Notes under the pieces: generated by a model
Databases searched by the model: none
What the model saw: only the letters and a program-made list of their open reading frames with translations
What the model was told of the DNA's origin: nothing
Part shown: piece after piece, positions 22,147 to 32,953 of the stretch
Layout: each line of letters begins with the position of its first letter
Position numbering within the stretch: the first letter of the stretch is position 1
NCBI GenBank assembly: GCA_048213135.1
Contig: PS015434.1
Span: forward strand, 6,153-47,119
Reading direction: 5' to 3'
DNA: 40,967 nucleotides
Source: Reclinomonas americana ATCC 50394
Lineage: Eukaryota > Jakobida > Jakobea > Jakobida
Translations under genes and position numbers: made by a program

Positions 22147-23022
22147 ATGCGCGCCAACTACAACACATGCGTGGTCCGTCGCTTGCAAGAGAGAGCGTGT
22201 CCGCAGTGCATCTGTCACCCTCCCTCTCACCGTCGCATGCAGGTCGGCCACTCAGTGGTGTTGGTCCCTTATCGCGAGGAGCACGTGCCGCGTTATCATG
22301 AGTGGATGACTGATGCCGCTCTCCAAGGTGCACCACTCTCTCTCTCTCTCCCCCTCTCACACACACTTTCTTGCCTCCCTCCCTCACGATTGCAAGTCAA
22401 GAGCTGACCGAGTCGGAGCCACTGACGCTGGAGCAGGAGTACGCCATGCAAGCTGAGTGGCGTGACGATGAGCAAAGTACGGCTGTGTGGTGTGCACGGA
22501 CAGCACTCTTTGTGCATGTACTCACTGTCGGGTGCCAGAGTGCACGTTCATCCTGCTGGATCGCTCACTGCTGCGCGATGAAAGCGACTACGCGAGTCAG
22601 TTGCAAGCCATGTGTGGCGATGTCAACTTGTTCCTGGGACACGACGATGATGACGACGCGGAGCGGGCCGAGATCGAGGTCATGGTGGCAGAGACAGCTT
22701 CGCGACGCAAGGGAATCGCGCAAGAGGCGGTGCTGCTCATGATGCAGTATGGTGGGTTGCTTCTCTCCGAGTTGGAGACGGCGGTGGCGCACTGCTTACA
22801 TGTGGTGTCTCTCGGGCAGCGCTGCGCCACTTGCCGATCCGTCGCTTCCGTGCCAAGGTGTTGGAGAAGAACGAGCCATCGGTGCATCTGTTCACCAAAC
22901 TCGGCTTCACCGTCGCACGTCGCGTCGAGTGCTTTGGTGAGGTACACATGGATTGGAGTGGCAGTGGCATGGATCCACTGTCGCTGGCCTCCACCGAGTG
23001 TGTTTACGCCAGTGAGTCATGA
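22147..23022 (+). CDS. NAT9: NAT9-like N-acetyltransferase (GNAT fold)
   Basis: Five exons join cleanly: 22147-22170, 22243-22327, 22402-22476, 22539-22751 and 22820-23022 (TGA). The start MRANYNT corresponds to human NAT9 MRLNQNT. The order of motifs is that of NAT9: VVLVPYREEHVPRYHEWM, TESEPLTLEQEYAMQAEW, KCTFILLD, CGDVNLFLG, AEIEVMVAE, then the acetyl-CoA-loop region ASRRKGIAQEAVLLMMQY and KVLEKNEPSVHLFTKLGFT. The protein would be about 200 residues, the usual length. It has a short acidic insert (DDDDDAERAE) before the core strand. NAT9 family proteins are GNAT acetyltransferases; in flies NAT9 has been linked to microtubule stability and JNK signalling. The gene starts next to a divergent WD40 gene, and its stop is 48 bases from the stop of the convergent XRCC2-like gene. 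Confidence 0.9.
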
Positions 23023-23070
23023 AAGTATGGAAGCAACAACAATAAGCGTATTACATTCACTCTCCGTCGG

Positions 23071-24771
23071 TCAGTCGCCTCTCAGTGCTCTGTACCGCAG
23101 CAGCGCACTGTGTGGGTCCAACACAATCTCACACAACGGCGACACCTCGTGCTGTGCGGCCTCGGTGCTCTTGCTGGCATGCACAAACGTCAACGATCGC
23201 GCAGTCACCCGCACCGCTGGCAGACCCACGCTGGCGCGACTGTCGCCACCCAACGCCGCCGCGCTCGACGACGACGAACGGACGAGCACCGGGGGTGATG
23301 CAGGAATGCAGTCGCTGGGGTGTCCATTTGAGGTGAGCAGAATGCGCCGTGTGACCTGCCTGAGCATCGGCGCACCAAGCGAGTGCTTCAGCACGTGATT
23401 CCACATGGAGCCGGCGGTGGCGGGCGTGACAGCCGCCACCGCCTGCCGCGTGGTGGCCTGCACCATCTCCGGTGCAAGGCGCGGCAGGCTCGTCACCGCG
23501 CCAAACACAATGAAGCGGCGCGTGGCCAGCAGATCGGCCACCGCGCGAGTCATGGCGGCATTGCGCGCCAAGTGTTGCCGTTGCTGCGAGTGGGAGAGAG
23601 AGAGTGCCGTCAGCACTCGCAGGGTGAAGAGAAAGGAGGAAATGGAAGGCCTTCTTCACGCAACACTGTCGGCACGGTGCACCCAAAAGTGCGATGTCAG
23701 AGAATCAATCACGACCAGCTGCACGGCACCGTCGTCCACACACGCTGACGACGCCGCCGCCGTTGCCTCGGCCGATCGCTTGCCCGTGGCTGCAACAGCC
23801 GCCGCCGCCGCCGCCGCAGCAGCGGCAGCGGCAGCAGCGACCGCAGACTCGACCGACTGCCGCNNNNNNNNNNNNNNNNNNNNNNNNNNNNNNNNNNNNN
23901 NAGCGAAATCAACGCCGCAATGGCCTCGGTGAATCCGTGACACGTGACGACTGAGACGCGCGCCAACGCCGCCGCCAGCACCGACTCATACGCCGCCTTC
24001 TCCATCAACTCGTCCTCCTCCGCCTCCTCGCGTGACGCCAACAGCGCCGCATTCAGCTTCGCCTCGACCACATCAATGAGACGGAACGGCGAAAACTTGA
24101 GATCCAAGTCGACAAACACCACATTCATCTCCAGGCCGCCAACATGCACGTCGCCAATGCGCTGTGGCAACACCGCCGTGGCACACACATCCAACAGCAC
24201 CTCGCTCTTGCCCGACTGCCCCGGGCCATACACCTCGACAAAGTCACCAGCGCGAGAATCCTGTTCATCATCATCTCAGTGTGCTGTCTCTCTTGCTCAC
24301 ACATATGCTCACGCGCGTGTGTAACTTGCAACAGTGAGCGCGCTGCCTCGTCCTCCTCTGTCTCTCCTCCTTCTGCTCTCGCGAGGACCCACGAGTANNN
24401 NNNNNNNNNNNNNNNNNNNNNNNNNNNNNNNNNNNNNNNNNNNNNNNNNNNNNNNNNNNNNNNNNNNNNNNNNNNNNNNNNNNNNNNNNNNNNNNNNNNN
24501 NNNNNNNNNNNNNNNNNNNNNNNNNNNNNNNNNNNNNNNNNNNNNNNNNNNNNNNNNNNNNNNNNNNNNNNNNNNNNNNNNNNNNNNNNNNNNNNNNNNN
24601 NNNNNNNNNNNNNNNNNNNNNNNNNNNNNNNNNNNNNNNNNNNNNNNNNNNNNNNNNNNNNNNNNNNNNNNNNNNNNNNNNCCGCTCACGCACTCGTCGT
24701 CGATGCACACGACGCAGCAGGTCCAACGCTGTCTCGTCGGGCGCAAGAAAGCGCAACACTCGCTCGTCCAT
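23071..24771 (-). CDS. XRCC2: XRCC2-like RAD51 paralogue
   Basis: This would be a RecA-fold ATPase paralogue for homologous recombination; in animals XRCC2 works in the RAD51B-RAD51C-RAD51D-XRCC2 complex. Exon 1 starts at 24771 (MDERVLRFLAPDETALDLLR, like the XRCC2 start) and enters a gap (24398-24681). The core exon 24260-23665 reads DSRAGDFVEVYGPGQSGKSE, where GPGQSGKS is the Walker A motif, aligned with human XRCC2 DSPVHGDILEF then GPEGTGKT. NVVFVDLDLKF and RLIDVVEAKLN follow. A poly-alanine insert comes next, adjoining a small gap (23864-23901), before the Walker B strand VQLVVIDSLTSHFW. The last exon 23583-23071 has FIVFGAVTSL, WNHVLKHSLG and VTRRILLT and ends in TGA. An exon may be hidden in the large gap. 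The order of motifs separates it from RAD51 itself. RAD51D is less likely because of the FW after Walker B. Confidence 0.85.
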
Positions 24772-24915
24772 CAAAGTGCAAACACACAGACACGCGGAGA
24801 ATGCGCGGGAACGCGAGCGAGTTGTGATTGTCATTGGCCTCGCTTGCTTTCTTGACATTGCGCGGAGCATGCGTGTGTGTTGTGTGCATTGCGACACAGT
24901 TACACAGGCGCATCC
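24772..24915. promoter_or_regulatory. Shared upstream region of XRCC2-like and unknown gene
   Basis: A 144-base spacer lies between divergent starts at 24771 (minus) and 24916 (plus). It contains the CCAAT-related string ATTGTCATTGGCC near 24825-24840 and no TATA box. The regulatory role is inferred from position. Confidence 0.4.
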
Positions 24916-26045
24916 ATGACGGCTCATGGTGCGTCGTTGGATGCCTTCATGACACTGAGCGGATGCACGCTTGCGCTTACATAAGCCAATAGTGTCCAGT
25001 GAGCGTCACGCCCTCCGCCACTTTGTTGGGTGCCTTCTCGGCAACCCCGCCTTTGGAGCCACACCCGATGAATGCCGTGTGTATATTACGCGTCTGATGG
25101 AAGCGGGATTGCCGCTGAGTACTCTGGTATTCAGTGAGCAGCGCAACGCGTTTCCTCTTCTCCAGGCCGCCTTGTCGCCGTGCAAGGTGGGCCACGTGGC
25201 AGCCCTCGCCAATGCCCTCTCTCACGTCACCGTCATGTACTCTGGAACGACTGCGATTTACGATTTTGCAGCCTGCGCTGGTGTGTCGTGGCCCGATGAA
25301 TGGGATTTCAGCGAAGAGAGTGTTGCAGACGCCATTGCGGCTTCGTGTTTGCTGAATCCTTCGTTCGCTGACGACGTGCCCACGATGCCGCTCTCGGAAA
25401 TCATCGCCCGTCGGTCTGAGCTTCGCGATGGAGCGGCCGAGAGGATGCAAAAGTATCGCGATGACTCAAGCAAGGCGGTTGATGGTTATGAGGATGGTGT
25501 GTGCTTTGTCTGCTGTTGTCGTCTGTCTGTCGTGTGTGTATTTAAAGCGTGGCCTTCAGAAGCTGTCGCTCGGCGGCGCGAGGCTATTCGTGCCTCCATC
25601 GTGGAACAGCGTGCGCAGCGAAGCCACACGAGCGATGAATCAACCGGGGGTCCACCGTCATCATCAGCAGTAGCTGCGCTTCCAGCTGGCTCGCCTTCCT
25701 ACCTCAGACGAGAGTCTGAGGCTCACGAACTTGCGCAAGTCGACAACTCCAAAAAGTGCGTCTCAGGGTGCAAGTTCTGTGTCGCCTGTGCCGATGTTGA
25801 CGACGATGTTTCTGCACAGCTGTATCACCGTCAACGTTGTTGTCGATCGCACCACTCTACCGCAGCGCTTGCTGGGTTTGCAAACGGATCCGGAGGGGGG
25901 GATGTGGTCGCTGCGATGCCGTGAGAACTGGCATCTTCGTTGCTCGCATGGTAGCGTCGCAGATACCACAGCTCCGGTAGCTCACTGTACAACCACAGAG
26001 CGAGATGCCGAATGGCCCGTCTCAGGGTACCAGAGTTTGTTGTGA
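24916..26045 (+). CDS. Conserved-looking protein of unknown function
   Basis: The model starts MTAH at 24916 and uses an intron from GTGCGT to AG just before 24994. It then runs open as SSERHALRHFVGCLLG, PDECRVYITRLMEAGLPLST, NAFPLLQAALSPCKVGHVAA, ALSHVTVMYSGTTAIYDF and ESVADAIAASCLLNPSF. A second intron (GTGTGTGC to TTTAAAG, about 25497-25549) leads to AWPSEAVARRREAIRASIVE and a Ser-rich tail. A possible third intron (GTGCGT at about 25757 to CACAG at about 25820) gives a better-looking ending (ITVNVVVDRTTLPQRLLGLQ, TDPEGGMWSLRCRENWHLRC) with TGA at 26043-26045. Without it the frame stops at 25924. I do not recognise the family. The tail overlaps an open frame on the other strand. Confidence 0.55.
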
Positions 26046-26270
26046 ATGACACGCCTGCTGCCTGCATAGCTGGGTTCACACAGTTTTCCATTTGCATTCT
26101 CCTTCGTTTCTGCCCGCATGCATCGTCAATGACTGCCACCATGTTGTTGAACAGCCCTGGTTTGCTGTGTCACTGGTGCCGATTCCCTGACCGCCACTCT
26201 TTGAGCGCAGCGATCCAACTGTCGAGAATTCAATATTCGTCTTCTTGCCGCTCTCCGCATTGTGCGACAT
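25831..26270 (-). CDS. Possible small protein antisense to the neighbour's 3' end
   Basis: A start at 26270 (MSHNAESGKKTNIEFSTVGS) joined across a 44-base GT-AG intron (GTGGCG to ACCAG) reads on in frame as RLFNNMVAVIDDACGQKRRR, MQMENCVNPAMQAAGV, TLRRAIRHLALWLYSELPEL and WYLRRYHASNEDA, ending TGA at 25831. The protein would be about 130 residues, basic and helical in places. It overlaps up to 215 bases of the plus-strand model ending at 26045, so one of the two is probably wrong or they are true antisense neighbours. Its start is 162 bases from the divergent ferlin start. No family is recognised. Confidence 0.4.
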
Positions 26271-26432
26271 TGAAGGTCACTGCACCGGGATAGGGCAAGA
26301 AGCACTAAGAAGCACATGACAGTAAAGTACCATAATCATCTGTGCCCGGTCCACGTCATGCGCTGAGACTGCAACGCACCGAGAAGCATTGGAATGCCGA
26401 TCGACAAGTAGGACAACTGCACTGCACGCACA
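26271..26432. promoter_or_regulatory. Upstream region of ferlin 1
   Basis: This is 162 bases between the putative minus-strand start and the ferlin start. It contains a local direct repeat (AGAAGCACTAAGAAGCACAT, about 26298-26317) and no clear TATA box. The promoter role is inferred from position. Confidence 0.35.
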
Positions 26433-27430
26433 ATGCCTGCGCGATGGCAAGTGCAAGTGGAGATTGTTGCGTTTCTCTCTTTGTTGTGCGCGCGTGTCTT
26501 CCGCAACTGAGCGCGCGCACGCACACGGGCGCAGGTTGAGGCGCGTGAGCTCAAAGGCCGCGACCGCTCAGGCACAAGGTTTGCACTTTCTTGTCTCTCA
26601 CTCACTCACTTTCACTCACTCTCTTACACACGCGCGCGGCACTCCAGCGACCCTGTCATCAAAGTCAAAGTCGGCGACAAGTCGCAGCGTACAAAGACCG
26701 TGAAGAAAGTGCGTGCATGCACAAACTCCGCCACTCACTCTCTGCCTCTCACTCACACACACACACGTGTGCGTGCGTGCATAGGTCAACTCTGCTGTGT
26801 ATGACCACCTCATGTTCTTTGAGATTGACTCGGACTTGCGTGAGACGCGATGTTTGATTCAGGTTGAGTGTTGCATGCGTGCATTCAGCTGTTTGCATTC
26901 TTCCTCAACAAGTCCTTACCGATTTGGTGACACACAGTGCTTTGATGCCAACACCATCACTCGTGACGTGCTCATTGGTCAGTTTGAGGTGTCGCTGGAC
27001 TACATCTATGGCGAGCCCAATCATGAAGTGTGGCGACGATGGGTGCGTGTTGCATGATTCGCCGCTCTTCCCTCCTTCCGTTGTCATTACTCCCTGGTCA
27101 TTTGCAGTCTCCCTCTCCTGCTCTACTTCTTCTCCTTCTTCTTCATCTTCTTCTCCTTGCTCTCCCGTCGCCCAGTCATCTGCGATCGCCTTCTTGTTCT
27201 TGTTCTTCTTATTCTTCTCCTCCGCGTTTCTCTCTCTCTCTCTCTCCAACCCGTTCTCTTGCACATTCCCTCCTTCCGTTGTCATCCTCTTTCTCAGTCC
27301 CTAGTCATCTGCAGGCTTCCTCTCCTGCCCTCCTGCTCTGCTTCTTCTCCTTCTTGTTCTCCTTGCTCTTCCGTCGCCCGGTCTTCCGCGATCGCCTTCT
27401 TGTTCTTCGTTTTCTTCTCCTCCTCCGCGT

Positions 27431-27465
<35 letters not shown>

Positions 27466-30400
27466 CACATTCCCTCCTTCCGTTGTCATCCTCTCTCTTT
27501 ACTCCCTGGTCATCTGCAATCTCCCTCTCCTGCCCTCCTGCTCTACTTTGTCTTCTTCTTCTTCTCCTTGCTCTCCCGTCGCTTGTTCTTGGTTTTCTTC
27601 TCCTCCTCCGCGTGCTCTCTCTCTTGCACATTCCTTCCTTCCGTTGTCATCCTCTCTTTACTCCCTAGTCTTCTTTTTCTCCTCCGCGTGCTTTCTCACC
27701 CATGACTCCCGTGTTATCACCTTCTTTTATGATCTCCCGCATCCCTTTGCCCTTCCTCTCACTGCCTCCCACCCAGGTGGTGCTGCTGGACCCCAAGAAA
27801 CACCAATCCGAAGTGCAGGGCTTTGTCAAGCTGTCGGTCATCGTCATGGGACCTGGGGACACCACCGGTCAGTACACAACAAGTCTCCGTGCTCACTCAC
27901 GCTCCCGTGTTTTGACGTCTCGCGCCCTCCCCGCGCAGCACCGCATCCGGACCTCGACGAGGAAGAGGAGGGCGGGGCGATTGATTCGCTGCAGTCGATG
28001 GTGCTGGCGCCGCCCGATTTTCAACGGCAGGGCGCCGAGTTGCTGGTGCGCGTGTACCGAGCCGAGAATTTGCCAAAGATGGACTCTTGTTGCGTCTGCC
28101 ATGCCACCCTCTCCCTCCTCCTTCCGTTCAATTCCTCACCCCATGCGTAAATCTAGTCGGCAAGATCGATGGATATGTGGCCGTCAATTTCGCCGGCAAC
28201 CCCACTCTCAAGACCGCCATCAAGAAGAACGAGTACAACCCGGTGTGGAACCAGGAGCTCGTGCTGCCCGTGTGGCTGCCGAACTTGAGCGACAAGATCG
28301 AGATTCTCATTCGCGACTGGGATCGCATGAACAAGGACGACACCATCTCGCGGCAGTACTTCACCTTTAGCGACGTGCAGCTGGAGGGGTTCACACCGCG
28401 CTGGATCAACCTGTATGGCGCGCCGCTTAACCCGTCCTTCCGCGACAAGGCAGTGCGCTGCATGCGCTCTGGCAAGGCCGAGCCCACCGAGTACCACGGC
28501 CGTGTGCTGCTGGCCATGACGCACCGTGCGTCGGATAATCCCCTGGTAACTTCCATCTCTTTCTCTCTCTTCGATCTCCTCCACCTCCTCATCAACTCTC
28601 TTTCCTTTGATGCAGTTCGGCGGACCAAACAACATTGCTCCGTGCGAACTGCCGCGCACCCGTGAGTACGTGCTGCGACTGGATCTGTACCAGGGCACAG
28701 ATTTTCCGGCCAATCGCAGTCAGTCGGTGCGCGTCGGCGTCACCTGGGGACAGCACGTGCTGAAGGGCAAGGCCGTCGGCATTCGCAACGGATGTGCGTT
28801 GTGTCATTTGTGTACTCTCTTTCATGACACACTCTCTTACTTCCGGCCATCTGCCGCAGCGTACCCGTGGTACGAGTCATTGCAGGAGATTCGCGCCACA
28901 TTCCCGCACACCATTGACCATGTGCCAGATATTGTTGCGTGACTGACCGTTGCACTTCATCACCTCTGCGTTCCCCTGACCGCGCACGCGAATGGAACAG
29001 ATCCTGTACTTTTCCATCAAAGGCTTTGGCACCACGTCGCGTATCGGTTACTTGCGCTACAGGGCTGCGTTGCGTCAAACTTGCCGCGTTTGCGTCTCTC
29101 TGCATTCTCTTTGTTTCTCATCTCGTGGCAGCGATGTGGTGGGGTTCGACAAGCCGCCAGAGTGGCACTGTGTGACGGCGAATCCCTTGGCGGCCGCGTA
29201 CGAAAAAGATCGCATCCCCGGATTTGCTCTCATCCGGTCCGTGTGCTTGTCTCTCTCGCGTTCGTCCCTTTCGTCATATACTCACGTCTGCGTGCGTTCG
29301 TAGCCTGGCGTTTGGACCGGCCGAAAAGGCGCCTGTTCCCCGACCGCCCATTGCACCGCCGAGGTTCGGTCGTTTCCAGCTGCGCGCGCACGTTTACCAG
29401 GCTCGTGACCTACCGGCCGCGGACGACACGGGCACCAGCGATCCGTACTGCCGCGTAATCTTTGGCTCCAAGGTGAGGGGCCTGCACATCCTTTCGACTC
29501 GGACCACGCTTGTTTTCTCATCATGATGCAGAGTGCGGAAACGGGTGTTCGTTTCGCCACCAACTACCCTCTGTGGTACGAGTCGCTCAGTCTGGATGTG
29601 GAGATTCCCATTGACATGAACTACGCGCCGCGGATTGTGCTGCAGGTGCGCTGTTGGAACGACTCGGTCTCGTGTCTCCTCCCATTTTCCTGCTCATTTC
29701 GCGCGCACTGCAGGTGTGGGACCGCGACAGCACCCTGGACCCTGACGACATGATTGGGCGCTGTGACATTCCGGCCAACACCGCCGGCAAAGGGTGGCCC
29801 GGCGATCCCAAGTGGTACGAGTTGTACATGAATGACCCGAACGACACCATGGGTGGCGTTCTTGCGTCGTTCCAGTTGATTCCACGCGAGGAGGCGGCTC
29901 GCATGCCACCGCCCGGCTCTATCAAGCCGCGCACACAGCCGTGCGTCTTTGAGATCTCGGCCATTGGCCTGCGCAGTCTGCTGCCGGCCGCCGACGGGAG
30001 CGGCAGCAAGTCGCGGGCCAAGAACCCGCGCATCGAGGTCAGCGGTCTCATGCCTTTAATGTCTCACTCCTCCTCTGACTCGTCGCGGCACAGTTCGATT
30101 GCGGAGACTCGAATCGTGTGGTGTCGTCGGCACGTTGCTCGCAACCGACTCCCGAGAATCCCAACCATCTGGAGGTGTGTGTGTGTGTGTATGTCAGAGC
30201 ATGGTTGTCTGCGTGCCTGTGCATGAATCACCAATGCTCGTGTCGGGCAGGCCGTCTACCTCGAGTGCGAGTTGCCTCTGAACGCGCTCTTTGCACCGGC
30301 CATCAATGTCCGTGTGTTTGACGTCGGCGGTCTTCTCGGCGGCGACCGACTCGTCGGTGCCTCGTCCATCTCGGTGGCACCATACATGCCGTGGTCGAAT

Positions 30401-32869
30401 CTCGATATTCCCAAGGTCAGTTCTTCCCTTGTTAGTTCGCCTCCAATGCTTTTCCCGCAGACCCTTCATTCTCCCATCACAGGAGAGCCTGCCGCCGCCC
30501 TTTGATGGTGATATTCCCGGCGCCGCCGGTCTGCCCGGATTTGATGACGACGTGGTGTCGGCAGTGCACCAGATCGAGATCGTGGATCCCATTCCCGAGG
30601 ATCTGCGCGCCTGCAACGAGGTTGTTGGCGATGAAATGCATTTCATCACCGCGGGCGAGCCGAAGCGCACGCTGCCGGAGGTGGACGACACGCACTTGGG
30701 TGGTTTCGAGAGCACGGCAGCCGACGCACTGGCCGGTCGCAAGACTGTAAAGGTGGAGCTGGAGCACACCTTCAAGCAGCTGCCCTTTGACGAGTATCGC
30801 CTCTATCGGTTGGTGGATTGTGCTGGGCTAATTCGTTTCGCTGTATTACCGCACTGACTCGCGATGCGTGCACCGTCCAGCGGCACCACTCGGCAGCAGG
30901 GAGGCTACTTTACGAAACTATGGGCCACCATGGAGAAGAGAGGCGTGCAGAACCCCAAGCACAACAGGTTGCATTCATGTCTGCGTGCTTCTCATCGCTG
31001 CATCATCATCATCTCATGTCGGCGTGTGGCATCGCAGCGGCAAGTTCAAGGGCCGTTTCCGTGTCATTCCGGCGGAGCAGTTGCGCGGTTTGCGTGATCG
31101 CGCCGAAAGCACTGTGTCTGCTGCTGCTCCGGTCGTCCCATCGACCACAATCACCCCGTTTGACATTTTCGACGATCCACGACCCGGCAGTGGCCTTCCG
31201 TCGTTCACTGCTGGTGCCGCTGCGGCAGCTCTGGCCGCCGTCAGTGCGCCTCGCGTGCCGCCCGTGCGAGCGCCCTCTGGCAGCTTCACCGCCGCAGCTG
31301 TGGCAACTGTTCCGCCACCGGCGCCTGTGCCGGCACCGGCTCCGACAGAGACCGTCGAGTTGATCACTAGCCGTTTCGTCCTCCACTCCGCGCCCACGCG
31401 TGTTGCCTCTTGGTGTGAGCTCACCACGGTGTTGCGCAGAGGAGCTTCGTCGCATGTACACGTCACGTGATTTTGTGGTTCGCGTGCATGTGGTGCGCGG
31501 TCGACAGCTCGTACCAAAGGACAGCAACGGCAAGAGCGATCCGTACCTGGTGTTCCGCACGGGCAGCGATCGCCGAGCCAGCGCCAAGTTCATTTCGTGC
31601 GAGCCCGACGTCATCAAGGCGACTCTGGCGCCCGACTTTTGGACCAGCCAGGAGCTGCGTGCGACCATTCCAGGTGACTCGCTGCACATCGAGTGCTACG
31701 ATTGGGACGCTGTCGGCGACCACGACTTGATCGGCGCAACTATTGTCGACCTGGAAAATCGTCTCTTCAGCGAGGAGTGGCAGGCGTTGGAGGCCAAGCC
31801 GTTGGAGCAGCGCACATTGTGGGTGCCGACGTCCAGCTTCCCGCAAGGTCGCCTGGAGCTTGCCATCGACATTCTCACGCCGGAACAGGCGGCAGCGCAG
31901 CCGTTTGTTCGTCTGCACAAGCCGGAGGTTCGCAAGCACGAGCTGCGCGTGATTGTGTGGAACACGGTTTGTCGCATGCGAAAGCAGTGCCACTGCCACT
32001 GGATCTGATAATGTGTTGCACCACAGGAGGACGTTGTCTTCAAGGACGCGAACATGAGTGATCAAATTCTGCGTGCAACCGCACTGTGGAACAACGAGAA
32101 GCTGAAGACGGACACGAACTGGCGCTCGATGGATGGTACGGGCAGGGCGTGTCCTCTGCGCTGATGTGCGCAAGGTTCATTGATGTTGCTGCACAGGCAA
32201 GGGCTTCTTCAACTGGCGCTGGGTCTTCAAGGACGTGGAGATCCCGTGCAAGAATCCGCGCTTGCGAGTGCAGATCTACGATCGTGACATTTTCAAGCCG
32301 AACGATTCGATTGCCGAGTCTGTTCTCAACCTGCGGCCGCTGTTCCGCAAGGTCTACAACCAGCGAGCGCGGCAGGAGATCCCACGACAGTGGATCTCCA
32401 TGACTGTTGCGCATTTCGTCTGCCTGCTGTGCTTGTTTGCCTCGTGCTCACACTTCCATGTCGTCACACACAGCACCCCAACTTCCAGGGCGTGCAGGGC
32501 AAGGTGGAGCTGACGGTGGAGTTGCTGACGGCCGACGAGGCAATGCGCTTCCCCGGTGAGTGGCTGCAATATGATCTCAGTATTTGCTCGGCATGTGCGC
32601 TCATCTCTTGTCAACAGCCGGGCAAGGTCGCGATCCGCCCAACGAGAACCCGCATCTCGACGACCCGCCTCGGCCACCAACCAGTTTTGCGCCGTGGCGA
32701 GTGGACAAGTACGCACAGAATTTCTGGATGAAGTACAAGGTGTGTGTTGTTTATCTTGGCGTTGTTCTCTGTTGCACATCGTTCTCAACGACTTCCACAG
32801 AAACGCTTGATTCTTATCGGAATCGCCGTCCTCGCCCTGTTCATCTGCCTCCTCTTCCTGTTCATCTAA
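26433..32869 (+). CDS. Ferlin 1: multi-C2, tail-anchored membrane protein
   Basis: Ferlins are calcium-dependent membrane fusion and repair proteins held by a C-terminal helix facing the cytosol. Exon 1 is 26433-26465 (MPARWQVQVEI), exon 2 is 26535-26578, and more than 20 exons follow. The first C2 domain resembles dysferlin C2B, not C2A: LKGRDRSGTSDP, ANTITRDVLIGQFEVSLDYI, then GFVKLSVIVMGPGD opening FerI. C2C follows (28030-28540, LLVRVYRAENLPKMD, VWNQELVLPVWLPNLSDKIE), then a FerB-like region (to about 29250), C2D (29370-29900, TGTSDPYCRVIFG, VWDRDSTLDPDDMIG), C2E (29930-30420), KFKGRFRVIP, C2F (31443-31880, NGKSDPYLVF, CYDWDAVGDHDLIG) and a last C2 (to about 32360, IYDRDIFKPNDS). The tail NPHLDDPPRPPTSFAPW is the ferlin pre-membrane signature. 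KRLILIGIAVLALFICLLFL is the anchor, and TAA is at 32867-32869. C2D and C2F keep the acidic loop residues; C2A, FerA and DysF are absent. The fold and order are clear, but the exact exon list is not verified. Confidence 0.88.
27043..27776 (+). repeat. 734-base ferlin 1 intron made of a polypyrimidine minisatellite
   Basis: The intron starts GTGCGTGTTG after a Trp codon and ends CCACCCAG. Inside, a C/T-rich unit repeats with a period near 205 bases: CCGTCGC-containing segments recur at about 27165, 27371 and 27576, and CTTCCGTTGTCAT recurs near 27273, 27480 and 27640. Copies carry substitutions and the last is shortened. It is by far the longest ferlin 1 intron. Open frames through it (Ser/Leu/Pro-rich) are artefacts. 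Confidence 0.8.
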
Positions 32870-32886
32870 CCGGTGATCAGAAGTAG

Positions 32887-32892
32887 AATAAA
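32887..32892 (+). terminator. AATAAA polyadenylation-type signal of ferlin 1
   Basis: AATAAA lies 18 bases after the ferlin 1 stop and within the 84-base spacer shared with the convergent ferlin 2. The equivalent signal is not seen after the ferlin 2 stop. The position suits a polyadenylation signal, though a very short 3' UTR would follow. Confidence 0.5.
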
Positions 32893-32953
32893 ACCGCATA
32901 CACTTTTTTGGTCGCACGCACAAGCACACACACAGACATGAGTCTCTCTCTCT

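Noticed and set aside
27030-27705. Ser/Leu/Pro-rich open frames of about 200 codons on the plus strand
   Set aside because: They read the polypyrimidine minisatellite inside a ferlin 1 intron. The flanking exons join across it in frame.
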